Positions 24,262 through 33,136 of a stretch of DNA of 64,000 bases are shown piece by piece. Below the pieces are notes generated by a model that worked only from the letters and a program-made list of their open reading frames with translations, was not told the origin of the DNA and ran no database searches. This DNA comes from Sneathiella litorea (GTDB lineage Bacteria; Pseudomonadota; Alphaproteobacteria; Sneathiellales; Sneathiellaceae): assembly GCF_009882915.1 (NCBI RefSeq), contig NZ_WTUW01000002.1:196693-260692 (forward strand), given 5' to 3'. Numbering within the stretch: position 1 is the first letter of the stretch; every line of letters begins with the position of its first letter. Position numbers and translations under genes: made by a program.

Positions 24262-25047
24262 ATGTTAGTCGATAGCCATTGCCATTTGAATTTTGAACAG
24301 CTTTCCAGCGAACTTGACGAGGTTGTTGCGCGGGCGAGGGCGGTTGGTGTTGGTCACATGCTAACCATTGGCACCAAGCTTCGTGAGTTCGACAGCGTCC
24401 GCACCATTGCTGAACGGTATGACGATATTCATTGTACCGTCGGGGTACATCCACATGAAGCGGAAAGCGAAGGCGATGAGGTAACGGCGGCGAAACTGGT
24501 CGAGCTTAGTAAACATCCAAAGGTCGTCGGGATTGGGGAAACGGGCCTCGATTATTTCTACGAACATGCGCCGCGGGATCTCCAGGAAAAATCCTTTCGC
24601 TTGCATATCGAAGCCGCGCGCGAGACCGGCCTGCCGATTATCGTGCATACCCGCAATGCCGATGCGGATACCGTTAAGATCTTACATGAAGAGTATGAGA
24701 AGGGGCCTTTCACAGGGGTCATCCATTGCTTTAGCTCTGGGTGGGAGGTCGCTGAAAAATCTATGGAAATTGGGATTTATATTTCTATTTCAGGGATTGT
24801 AACTTTCAAGGCCTCCGATGAACTTCGAGAGCATGTCCGCAATATTCCAGTTGAAAAACTGTTGGTCGAAACGGACAGTCCTTATCTGGCACCGGTACCA
24901 AAACGGGGCAAGACAAATGAGCCGTCCTTTGTTGCCCATACGGCCGCAAAAGTCGCGGAACTCAAAGAACTTGATCCAGATCGCCTTGCTGCCATCACGA
25001 CTGATAATTTCTTTAACCTTTTCAATAAGATAGAACGGAAGTTTTAA
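24262..25047 (+). CDS. tatD: TatD-family metal-dependent hydrolase
   Basis: 261 residues, a TIM-barrel amidohydrolase fold. Metal ligands are visible: DSHCHL at 4-9, GETGLDYF near 92-99, IVHTRNADADT near 128, HCFSSG near 153 and ETDSPYLAPVP near 203. Family members are 3'-5' exonucleases or D-aminoacyl-tRNA deacylase-like nucleases. It follows holB by 22 bp. Its stop overlaps the next start (TAATG). Confidence 0.95.
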   Translation: MLVDSHCHLNFEQLSSELDEVVARARAVGVGHMLTIGTKLREFDSVRTIAERYDDIHCTVGVHPHEAESEGDEVTAAKLVELSKHPKVVGIGETGLDYFYEHAPRDLQEKSFRLHIEAARETGLPIIVHTRNADADTVKILHEEYEKGPFTGVIHCFSSGWEVAEKSMEIGIYISISGIVTFKASDELREHVRNIPVEKLLVETDSPYLAPVPKRGKTNEPSFVAHTAAKVAELKELDPDRLAAITTDNFFNLFNKIERKF

Positions 25048-25805
25048 TGGAAGTGACGATCCTTGGCTGCGGCACCTCCGGTGGTGTACCGCGCATCGGG
25101 AATGACTGGGGTGCCTGCGATCCGAAAGAGCCGAAGAACCGCCGTCGCCGTTGTTCAATCTTGGTCAAGGAGAAGGATACCACTGTCCTGATCGATACCT
25201 CTCCGGATATCCGGGAACAGCTGCTAGATGCCGAGATCGACAGGCTCGACGGTGTGGTCTGGACCCACGAACATGCTGATCAATGCCACGGGATTGACGA
25301 ACTGCGTGTTCTCGCCATTCGCAACCGCGAACGCGTTAATGTTTGGGGCGATCACAAAACCCTCGATATCCTGACGAGACGCTTCGATTATTGCTTCCGT
25401 CAGCTGGACGGCAATCCATATCCGGCCATCCTGAAAGAACATTATATCGACGGACCATTCAGCATCGGCGATATTGAGTTTATTCCATTTGATCAGGATC
25501 ACGGCAGTATCACGAGCCTCGGGTTCCGGATGGGCACCATCGGCTATTCAAATGATCTCGTTAATCTTGATGATTGCGGGTTTGAAATCCTTAACGGCGT
25601 TGATACCTGGATTGTCGATGCCATGCGCTATACGCCGCATCCGACGCATGTGAATCTTGAAACCGCATTAAAATGGATTGAACGCCTGAAACCGCGACGT
25701 GCGGTACTGACAAATATGCATGTGGATCTGGATTACCAAACATTGATAAAGGAACTGCCTAAAGGGGTTGAACCGGCCTATGACGGCATGATCATCACCG
25801 CGTAA
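25047..25805 (+). CDS. MBL-fold metallohydrolase, PhnP-like
   Basis: 252 residues. N-terminal ILGCGTSGGVPRIGNDWGACD, as in PhnP-type phosphodiesterases, with the zinc motif THEHADQCHGIDELR near 70-84, further ligands at QDHG near 150 and DAMRYTPHPTHVN near 192, and a C-terminal NMHVDLDY. It starts within the tatD stop codon, so the two proteins are made together. Relatives cleave cyclic phosphodiesters. There are no phosphonate genes nearby, and the true substrate is unknown. Confidence 0.9.
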   Translation: MEVTILGCGTSGGVPRIGNDWGACDPKEPKNRRRRCSILVKEKDTTVLIDTSPDIREQLLDAEIDRLDGVVWTHEHADQCHGIDELRVLAIRNRERVNVWGDHKTLDILTRRFDYCFRQLDGNPYPAILKEHYIDGPFSIGDIEFIPFDQDHGSITSLGFRMGTIGYSNDLVNLDDCGFEILNGVDTWIVDAMRYTPHPTHVNLETALKWIERLKPRRAVLTNMHVDLDYQTLIKELPKGVEPAYDGMIITA

Positions 25806-26023
25806 GCTATAAGATCCTCATTTTCAGCTCGTTCAGCTTTGTGAATGGTACCCATGCCCCATGAAGCCTCTCAGATTTAGGGCTTGAATGGGACTTACCG
25901 TCTATAAGCTCCCCTTTTGCCATATCCATTATTTTCCATAATATATATTATGCGCAAAAACGAGATGGCAGAAACACAGATATACTCACCGCCCTATTTC
26001 TTGATTACGCATATTTTCAACAG

Positions 26024-26611
26024 TTAATCTTCGCCATAGATGATGGCTTCTATTACATCCGCACTCTTTGCATCGATAACCAAGGTCGCGACATCAAATG
26101 AAAACCCCTGACGAGCTAACGATGCGAGTTCCTTGTTGCGTCTTTCGCTTCGGGTCTCCTCAGGTTTATACGGCCCAAACCGCCGACGCTTTACAAACCG
26201 CGCCGCAGCCATTCGGTCTAGCGCATGCCTGTCCTCACCAAGCTCATCAAGCGCCCTCGCCTGATCGCTCTCGGAAAACTCCATCTCCTGCAGCTTGAGA
26301 CCAATCTGCGCTATTGAGCGACCTTGGCGGGCCATAACCCGCGCCTTACTCGCCGCGAACTCCGTATTATTGATGAAACCAGCCTTGATCATATCTTCAA
26401 CTACCTTTGTGACATCTTCTTTGAGCTTTTCTTCCGACAGGTCAAAATGCTCCAGTTGCGGTGTGGCTTTATCAATGAGATGTCGCGCCATTTTATGGCT
26501 GGTTGCCGGAAACCGGTTCAAATAGCGGAGTGCCTGATCCCGCAGCCATTTAGGTGTTGGCTCAACCGGCTTTTTAGGTCGTTTTGCTTTTGGTTTTTTG
26601 TCCTCGGTCAT
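26024..26611 (-). CDS. recX: RecX-family regulator
   Basis: 195 residues. The Lys-rich N-terminus (KKPKAKRPKKPVEP) is followed by the RecX helical repeats: WLRDQALRYLNRFPATSHKMARHLIDK near 23-49, then the GFINNTEFAASKARVMARQGRSIAQI stretch near 75-103 and FVKRRRFGP near 140. RecX binds RecA filaments and limits their activity. recA is not in the window. It is convergent with the MBL gene and divergent from mazG. Confidence 0.85.
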   Translation of the reverse strand: MTEDKKPKAKRPKKPVEPTPKWLRDQALRYLNRFPATSHKMARHLIDKATPQLEHFDLSEEKLKEDVTKVVEDMIKAGFINNTEFAASKARVMARQGRSIAQIGLKLQEMEFSESDQARALDELGEDRHALDRMAAARFVKRRRFGPYKPEETRSERRNKELASLARQGFSFDVATLVIDAKSADVIEAIIYGED

Positions 26612-26718
26612 CCAAAACTCTATTATTTAGTCAATTTTTGCATGTTACTTGTGGCCAGAACCAAATGAAATCCTTTAAACTTCCATTATCCTCAAAAATT
26701 GGCGTGAAAGATCAACGC

Positions 26719-27543
26719 ATGTCTGCAAACATATCATCTACCCCGATTAATGAACTCCTTGATATCATGGAAAAATTACGAGATCCAAATGGCGGCTGTC
26801 CTTGGGATCTGGAACAGAATTTCGATACCATCGCCCCTCATACGATAGAGGAAGCCTACGAAGTTGCCGAGGCAATTGCAAACGGGGATATGGCCGAACT
26901 AAAGGACGAACTCGGTGATTTGATGTTTCAGGTTGTCTTCTACGCACAGATGGCAAAAGAAGCCGGAGATTTTGACTTCAACGATGTTATTGCCGCCATA
27001 TCAGAGAAAATGATCCGCCGTCACCCCCACGTATTCGGCAGCGCCGATATTCCAACGGCAGAGGCCCAAACCACCGCCTGGGAAGAAACGAAAGCCAAAG
27101 AGCGGGCCGAGAAAATTAAAATTTCCGATAAATCGCCGTCTGCTCTTGAAGGTGTTGCGGAGACCCTTCCCGCCTTTACGCGAGCTGTAAAGCTGCAAAA
27201 GCGAGCCGCCCGCGTCGGCTTTGACTGGCCTACAATTGGGCCGGTATTCGACAAAATAGAGGAAGAGCTTGGTGAACTCCGAGCGGAAATTGATCAAAAA
27301 GGCAGCAAGGAACGCATTGCCGAGGAATATGGCGACCTACTCTTTGTTCTGGCTAATCTGGGGCGTCATCTGGATCTTGACCCCGAAACAATCCTTCGCA
27401 GCGCTAATCGTAAATTCACTCGACGGTTTCAAACTATCGAACAACGTATTGAAAAAAGTGGAAAAAATATTTCCGAATGCAGTTTGGATGAAATGGATGC
27501 TGTATGGAATAAAATTCGGTTAGAAGATAAAATAATCAAATAA
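26719..27543 (+). CDS. mazG: Nucleoside triphosphate pyrophosphohydrolase MazG
   Basis: 274 residues from the ATG at 26719. Earlier in-frame starts (26584, 26665) read through the spacer and lack ribosome sites, though 26665 is possible. Two MazG domains: the first has CPWDLEQNFDTIAPHTIEEAYEV near 27-49 and the ExxE-x12-ExxD helices (EAIANGDMAELKDELGDLMFQV), and the second begins at ALEGVAETLPAFTRAVKLQKRAARVGFDW near 140. It hydrolyses non-canonical and excess NTPs. It is convergent with hflX, with only 10 bp between stops. Confidence 0.94.
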   Translation: MSANISSTPINELLDIMEKLRDPNGGCPWDLEQNFDTIAPHTIEEAYEVAEAIANGDMAELKDELGDLMFQVVFYAQMAKEAGDFDFNDVIAAISEKMIRRHPHVFGSADIPTAEAQTTAWEETKAKERAEKIKISDKSPSALEGVAETLPAFTRAVKLQKRAARVGFDWPTIGPVFDKIEEELGELRAEIDQKGSKERIAEEYGDLLFVLANLGRHLDLDPETILRSANRKFTRRFQTIEQRIEKSGKNISECSLDEMDAVWNKIRLEDKIIK

Positions 27544-27553
27544 AAACAAGCTA

Positions 27554-28867
27554 CTAATTCAGTTTTTTAAGGATTTTTTCTAATCTTCCCAGATTTTCCG
27601 GTGAAAACTTTGCCTCTATATGGATCATTTCCTCCTGATCCTCTCGGCCCAATACTGTACCGTGACGATAAATCCAAGAGAGTGTTGCCCCGTCTTCAGA
27701 TGGGATATCAAACTCCAGCACTTTCTGTTTCGCCGTCAATTTCTCTTCAACAAGCGCAAGAAACGCGGGCGTCCCCTCACCTGTTACTGCGGAAATAGCA
27801 ACCTGGCCCTCTTCTCGCTCGACGCTGTTGAAAACGCTCGCGCGGGCATTTTCCTCCAAAAGGTCGACCTTGTTTAAAACTTCAAGGTAGTTGCCCACAT
27901 CATCTGTATCAACACCGAGACGCCCCAGAACATCGAGTACATCCTGACACTGTGCCCCTGTTTCGGAATGGGTAATATCACGGACATGGACAATTAGATC
28001 CGCCTCCAGCACCTCTTCCAAGGTAGCGCGGAATGCCGCGACCAGTTCCGTCGGCAGATCGGAGATAAACCCAACAGTATCAGACAGGATAACAGGCTGA
28101 CCACCGGGTAGCTTAATTTTCCGCATCGTTGGATCGAGGGTCGCGAAGAGCAAATCCTCCGCAAATACATCGGATTCTGTCATCCGGTTAAACAGCGTCG
28201 ATTTTCCAGCGTTAGTATACCCAACCAGAGCCACAATCGGATAAGGCACTTTCTTCCGCTTGGCACGATGCAATTCACGGGTCTGGACAACAGAATTGAG
28301 CTGACGCTTGATTTTAGTAATCCGGTCGTCAATCAGGCGCCGGTCGATTTCCAACTGTGATTCGCCCGGACCACCAATAAAACTGAGTGATCCGCGTTGC
28401 CGTTCCAAATGGGTCCAGGAGCGCACCAGCCGTGTCCGCTGATAGCTGAGATGTGCGAGCTCTACCTGTAAGGCGCCTTCACGGGTTTGAGCCCGTTCCC
28501 CAAAAATCTCGAGAATCAATCCCGTCCGATCGACTATCTTTACATGCCAGCGACGTTCCAGGTTGCGTTGCTGAACAGGCGTTACCGGCCCATCAATAAT
28601 AACAACATCAATATTGGAATTTTTAATAAAGTCGCCGAGTTCGGTTATTTTTCCTTCCCCAAACAAGGTGCCGGGCCGTGCCTTGGCAAGGGAAACCACT
28701 TCCGAATGAAGAACATCAAGCGAAATGGCAGCCGTCAGCGAGACAGCCTCTTCAAGACACCCTTGCGGGTCCCGAAGTTTGTTCTGGGTGCTTTTTTTGA
28801 CAAAGGGATGCAGGACAAGCGCTGTTTCCCCTGAACGCAGGCTATCGCGTTCCGAATTAATTTCCAT
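27554..28867 (-). CDS. hflX: Ribosome-splitting GTPase HflX
   Basis: 437 residues from the ATG at 28867. The frame extends to a TTG at 28927 inside hfq, but the ATG fits the family better. The N-terminal HflX domain has FGEGKITELGDFIKNSNIDVVIIDGPVTPVQQRNLE near 70-105 and ERQRGSLSFIGGPGESQLE near 155-172. The G domain starts at ALVGYTNAGKSTLFNRM near 205 and has DTVGFISDLPTELVAAFRATLEEV near 262. It is a cytosolic GTPase that binds the 50S subunit under stress. It lies directly downstream of hfq, as in most proteobacteria. Confidence 0.95.
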   Translation of the reverse strand: MEINSERDSLRSGETALVLHPFVKKSTQNKLRDPQGCLEEAVSLTAAISLDVLHSEVVSLAKARPGTLFGEGKITELGDFIKNSNIDVVIIDGPVTPVQQRNLERRWHVKIVDRTGLILEIFGERAQTREGALQVELAHLSYQRTRLVRSWTHLERQRGSLSFIGGPGESQLEIDRRLIDDRITKIKRQLNSVVQTRELHRAKRKKVPYPIVALVGYTNAGKSTLFNRMTESDVFAEDLLFATLDPTMRKIKLPGGQPVILSDTVGFISDLPTELVAAFRATLEEVLEADLIVHVRDITHSETGAQCQDVLDVLGRLGVDTDDVGNYLEVLNKVDLLEENARASVFNSVEREEGQVAISAVTGEGTPAFLALVEEKLTAKQKVLEFDIPSEDGATLSWIYRHGTVLGREDQEEMIHIEAKFSPENLGRLEKILKKLN

Positions 28868-28904
28868 AGGAAGGATATAAGGGCGACATCGCGATGTTAA
28901 AAGA

Positions 28905-29147
28905 TCAATTCTCTGCTGAAGGATCAAATAACTGTATGGGGCCTGCCGGCATTACCGTTGAAATAGCATGCTTGTAAACAAGCTGTTCATGCCCATCACG
29001 GCGCAGTAGAACGCTGAAATTATCAAACCAGCTGATGGCGCCTTGAAGTTTTACACCATTAACCAGAAACACGGTTACCGGAATTTTATCCTTGCGGACT
29101 TTATTTAAAAATACATCCTGCACGTTTTGTGATTTCTCAGCACCCAT
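28905..29147 (-). CDS. hfq: RNA chaperone Hfq
   Basis: 80 residues. Sm1 motif [35 protein letters not shown], Sm2 motif [10 protein letters not shown] near 58-68, and a very short C-terminal tail typical of alphaproteobacteria. It forms a hexamer that pairs small RNAs with mRNAs. It has its own 213-bp upstream spacer, probably with the promoter of the hfq-hflX unit. Confidence 0.97.
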   Translation of the reverse strand: MGAEKSQNVQDVFLNKVRKDKIPVTVFLVNGVKLQGAISWFDNFSVLLRRDGHEQLVYKHAISTVMPAGPIQLFDPSAEN

Positions 29148-29360
29148 CTCAAATTATCTCTCGTCTGTCAAATCGTTTGCATTACGCCATTTTTATTCTT
29201 GTATCAGGGGAATTCTGATTTCATTTTCAAATAAAAGGCGAAAAAGTTTCCCTGACATAAGGACTTCTCCCTTTAAACACAAGCATTATAACACCAAAAA
29301 AGCAACAAATAACGACTTTGATAAAAAAAGCACAGTTTCGACTGTATTGGAGATAATACT

Positions 29361-30218
29361 TTAGGCACTACTGGACATAAATTGCTCATAAATTGCCCGA
29401 AGCTTTTGGGAAATAAGACCGGGATGTCCATTTCCGATCACCTTATCATCCACTTTTACAACTGGCAAAACATAAGATGTGCTGCTGGTCAGGAACACTT
29501 CTCTTGCGGAATGGAGTTCATCAACAGAAAAGCTGCGCAATTCCAGCTCGATTCCTTGCTTCTCCAGTTCCCGGATAAGTGATGCCCGCGTAATGCCAGC
29601 AAGGATAGAATTGCTTACCGGGCGGGTAATAATTTTACCTTCCTTACTCACGATCCAGGCATTGGTAGAGCTTCCTTCCGTTACCATCCCGTCCTCATCC
29701 ACCTGAAAGGCTTCATAGGCGCCCTTATCCTTTGCTTCCTGCTTGGCAAGGACATTTGGCAGCAAAGAGACAGATTTGATATCCCGTCGGGTCCAGCGAA
29801 TATCGGGCACGGTAATCACGCTGATCCCCTTTTGCGCCGTTTTTGCCGCCTTTTCCATGGAAAGTCTTTTTGCTGTCATTACCAAGGCAGATGGCGTGTC
29901 TTTTGGAAACGGATGGTCCCGCGGCGCAACACCGCGCGTAACCTGCAAATAAATAATGCCATCGCGAATGCCGTTTTGACGGACCACCTCACGCATTACC
30001 ATTTTAAGCGGCTCCCGCTTCATAGGGGCATCCATCCTGAGCTCGTCCATGCTGCGCCACAATCGATCCAGATGTCCTTCTTCATCGATCATTCTGCCCC
30101 CGACGATGGTAACAACCTCATACACCCCGTCAGCAAACTGATAGCCGCGATCCTCAATATGAACGCTGGCCTCTCGATGCGGGAGGTACTGACCGTTTAC
30201 ATAAGCAATTCTGGACAT
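29361..30218 (-). CDS. dat: D-amino-acid transaminase
   Basis: 285 residues from the ATG at 30218 (AGGAAT upstream). The longer frame to 30320 reads through trkH and is rejected. Class IV PLP-dependent aminotransferase fold: VNGQYLPHREASVHIEDRGYQFADGVYEV near 5-33, the PLP lysine in SVSLLPNVLAKQEAKDKG near 145-160, and GSSTNAWIV near 178. It interconverts D-alanine and D-glutamate for the cell wall. It lies 14 bp after trkH. Confidence 0.92.
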   Translation of the reverse strand: MSRIAYVNGQYLPHREASVHIEDRGYQFADGVYEVVTIVGGRMIDEEGHLDRLWRSMDELRMDAPMKREPLKMVMREVVRQNGIRDGIIYLQVTRGVAPRDHPFPKDTPSALVMTAKRLSMEKAAKTAQKGISVITVPDIRWTRRDIKSVSLLPNVLAKQEAKDKGAYEAFQVDEDGMVTEGSSTNAWIVSKEGKIITRPVSNSILAGITRASLIRELEKQGIELELRSFSVDELHSAREVFLTSSTSYVLPVVKVDDKVIGNGHPGLISQKLRAIYEQFMSSSA

Positions 30219-30232
30219 GGTATTCCTATTAA

Positions 30233-31720
30233 TTAACGCCGCCAAAGGGCCGGATTGAGAAGAGAAAGCACGGCAAAAAATTCTAACCGTCCTACCAGCA
30301 TAATGACACATAATACCCATTTAGAAAATCTGGGTAAGGCCTCATAGCTTACAAAATTTTCCTGCCCGACAACAACATCGGTGATGAGGGATTGCGCCGC
30401 GGAACCGGCATTTGCCAAATTTGTCACTGCAAGAGTGAGCGACGATTGCAAATCCAGACCGTTAAAGGCGAGAAGCAAAGTCGCCGCAATGATTGCCAGG
30501 CAATAAAGAATGAAAAAACTCCAAGCCGACAGGATCTGTTCACGTAAAATACGCTGCCCGCCATAGGTAAGCGGATATACACTGCTTGGAAAGCTGAGGC
30601 GGTTAACCTCCGCATTGGAGACCTTCAAGAGAATACTGAGCCGCATCAGCTTGATCCCGCCAGAGGTAGATCCGATAGACCCGCCGACCGTAATCAGGAC
30701 CAAAATGAGAAAAAGTGCGCCGATCGGCCAGTAATACTGCGCGGAATCAGATACAAGTGGCAGATTATATCCCGTCGTCGTTATTGCGGAAACGGTGTTG
30801 AAAACCGCATAGCGTAAAGTATCGAAAACGGACATATCCGTTTGTGTCATCATGAGAAAGAAAACCACTAGGCTTCCCAAAACGACAGCGACCAGAAGAT
30901 AACGATATTCCGGATCCTTGAAATAAGACAAGCGATCCCCATTAAAAAACGACCAGTGAAGGGAAAAATTTATCGCCCCGATCACCATGAAAATCATCAG
31001 GACCAATTCTATTCCGCGGCTTGCAAACGCTGTTCCTGCAGCATTCGATGTCATAAAGCCACCCGTGGACAAGGTACTGAAGGCATAGCAGAGGGCATCG
31101 AAGGCGCTCATTCCGGCCAACCACAACGCAACGATACAGATGGCTGTCAGCAAACTGTATATTTTTAGCAGGGAAAGCACCGCAGACCCGATTCGCCGCG
31201 ACATTCTACGGCGGCTGCTCTTGGCTATTGCCCGTGTCAGAGGGTTACTGCGCGGCAAGTTAAAGGCACTTGCCAGGATGGAAAGGAAGACAACTATTGA
31301 AAAACCGCCAACCCATTGAATAAGGCTTCGCCAAAGCAAAATAGCTCGTGGCTGAGCCTCAAGGTCGTTAATAACGGTTGCCCCATTAGTCGTAAATCCG
31401 GACAGCGCCTCAAAATAGGAATTAGTCCCCGAGGGTATGGCATCACTCAGATAAAAGGGCAGCCCTGCAAAAGCGGGAACAATGATCCAGGTCAACGTCG
31501 CCGCCAAAAAGGTTTCTCGCCGCCCAAGGATGGTAATTTCCTGCCGCATCGCGAGAGCCATGCCACCCCCAAAAAAGAGGGTCACGATGGCGGAGACAAC
31601 AAAGCTAAGCGCCAGCTCCATCTGGCCCTGCGCCAAAGCAAACAGGAACGGAACGCTCATTAGCATCGCCAAAAAGCCAAGTGCCCAGCCAACAAAGGTA
31701 AAGACAGGAGCGAAATACAT
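30233..31720 (-). CDS. trkH: Trk potassium uptake membrane subunit TrkH
   Basis: 495 residues, about 10-12 membrane helices with four pore-loop repeats: EALSGFTTNGATVI near 85-98, AFSTLSTGGFM near 212, AVSAITTTGYNLP near 305, and NLANAGSAAQ near 430. Each contains the conserved filter Gly. It imports K+ and is gated by TrkA, encoded 5 bp upstream. The proximity to ntrX/ntrY is typical of alphaproteobacteria. Confidence 0.94.
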   Translation of the reverse strand: MYFAPVFTFVGWALGFLAMLMSVPFLFALAQGQMELALSFVVSAIVTLFFGGGMALAMRQEITILGRRETFLAATLTWIIVPAFAGLPFYLSDAIPSGTNSYFEALSGFTTNGATVINDLEAQPRAILLWRSLIQWVGGFSIVVFLSILASAFNLPRSNPLTRAIAKSSRRRMSRRIGSAVLSLLKIYSLLTAICIVALWLAGMSAFDALCYAFSTLSTGGFMTSNAAGTAFASRGIELVLMIFMVIGAINFSLHWSFFNGDRLSYFKDPEYRYLLVAVVLGSLVVFFLMMTQTDMSVFDTLRYAVFNTVSAITTTGYNLPLVSDSAQYYWPIGALFLILVLITVGGSIGSTSGGIKLMRLSILLKVSNAEVNRLSFPSSVYPLTYGGQRILREQILSAWSFFILYCLAIIAATLLLAFNGLDLQSSLTLAVTNLANAGSAAQSLITDVVVGQENFVSYEALPRFSKWVLCVIMLVGRLEFFAVLSLLNPALWRR

Positions 31721-31725
31721 TGTAT

Positions 31726-33102
31726 CTAGAAGAACTCAAGGCCGACAGAAAACATTTGCTCAACTTTCTGAATGGAATCCTGAAGCCCCAGGATAATAAC
31801 CTTGTCATCTGCCTGGATAATCGAATCTCCACGGGGAATCACGACTTTATCGCCCTTAATGACCGCACCAATGATGGTTCCATTTGGCAACTTGATATCA
31901 CGAAGCGGCTTTCCGACGAGCAGAGAGGTTTCTAACGCATCCCCTTCTACAACCTCTGCTGCGCCATCCCGGAAAGAATGCAAGCCTCGTATACGACCGC
32001 GGCGAATATGTCGGAGGATCTCAGACACAGTCGTTGCGCGCGGATCAACCACAACCTCAACACCCAGAGAGGTAACCAGGTTACCAAATACCGGATTATT
32101 AATCAGGGTAACCGCCGTCTCTGTCCCCTGCCCCTTAGCCAGAAGTGAAGCCAGAATATTAACCTGATCATCATTGGTTAGCGCAACTATGGTTTCCGCA
32201 TGTGCCGCGTTTGCTTCTTGCAGCAGTTCGGGGTCTAGCGCACTGCCATGCAGGACAACAGTCCGGTGCAGTTCATCAGATATTCTTTCTGCGCGCTCCC
32301 GGTTATTCTCGATCAGCTTAAGCGAGACATTCCGCATGTTATTTTCGATAAACTGAGCGAGATGAAACCCTATATTACCCCCGCCGACAATGACAACACT
32401 GCGCGCTTCTTGCTCTTCGTGACCGAAAAGCGGCATGGCACGACCAACATGAGTGCTGTCCGCCGCGAAATAAACCTCATCCCCCGGAAACATCTGGTCA
32501 TCACTCGCAGGAACGATCATCTTGCCGTCCCGATAAATGGCCACCACAACGACATTCAAATCCGGGAACAACTCGGTCAATTGCTTCAGTGGTGTATTGA
32601 CGATCGGGCAGCTTTCATCGAGACGAACACCGATGACCTGCACTTTACCATCAGCGAATGAAACAGTATCGAAGGCGCCCGGCACCTTCAAGCGCCGCTC
32701 AATGGCATGTGCCACCTCGTTCTCCGGCGAAATGATCACATCGATCGGCAAATTCTCGCGGCTGAATAAATGCGCCCATAGAGGATCTGTATATTGGTGA
32801 GAGCGTATACGCGCAATTTTTTTCGGGATATCGAAAATGGAATGGGCAATCTGGCAGGCCACCATATTGACTTCATCACTGTAGGTGACGGCAATGATCA
32901 TATCCGCGTCATAGGCCCCGGCCCGTTCCAATGCATCAGGGTGGGAGGCATAGCCTACCATGGCCCGGACATCCAACTCATCGCCGATTTTTCGGACCAG
33001 TTCCGCCGACTGGTCGATCAGGGTGACATCATTATTCTCACGGGCGAGTTGCCGCGCGATATTCGAGCCAACTTGCCCCGCACCGCAAACGATTACCTTC
33101 AT
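31726..33102 (-). CDS. trkA: Trk potassium uptake regulatory subunit TrkA
   Basis: 458 residues in two RCK halves. The first Rossmann motif is VIVCGAGQVGSNIARQL near 3-19, and the second is VVIVGGGNIGFHLAQFI near 234-250. Each is followed by a TrkA-C domain (for example SETTS-type ligands around 145-220 and 370-455). It binds NAD(H) and nucleotides and opens TrkH. It lies between trkH and ntrX. Confidence 0.95.
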   Translation of the reverse strand: MKVIVCGAGQVGSNIARQLARENNDVTLIDQSAELVRKIGDELDVRAMVGYASHPDALERAGAYDADMIIAVTYSDEVNMVACQIAHSIFDIPKKIARIRSHQYTDPLWAHLFSRENLPIDVIISPENEVAHAIERRLKVPGAFDTVSFADGKVQVIGVRLDESCPIVNTPLKQLTELFPDLNVVVVAIYRDGKMIVPASDDQMFPGDEVYFAADSTHVGRAMPLFGHEEQEARSVVIVGGGNIGFHLAQFIENNMRNVSLKLIENNRERAERISDELHRTVVLHGSALDPELLQEANAAHAETIVALTNDDQVNILASLLAKGQGTETAVTLINNPVFGNLVTSLGVEVVVDPRATTVSEILRHIRRGRIRGLHSFRDGAAEVVEGDALETSLLVGKPLRDIKLPNGTIIGAVIKGDKVVIPRGDSIIQADDKVIILGLQDSIQKVEQMFSVGLEFF

Positions 33103-33136
33103 CGCTCCTGTGTCTCCCTAGTCTAAAGCGCCGCAA

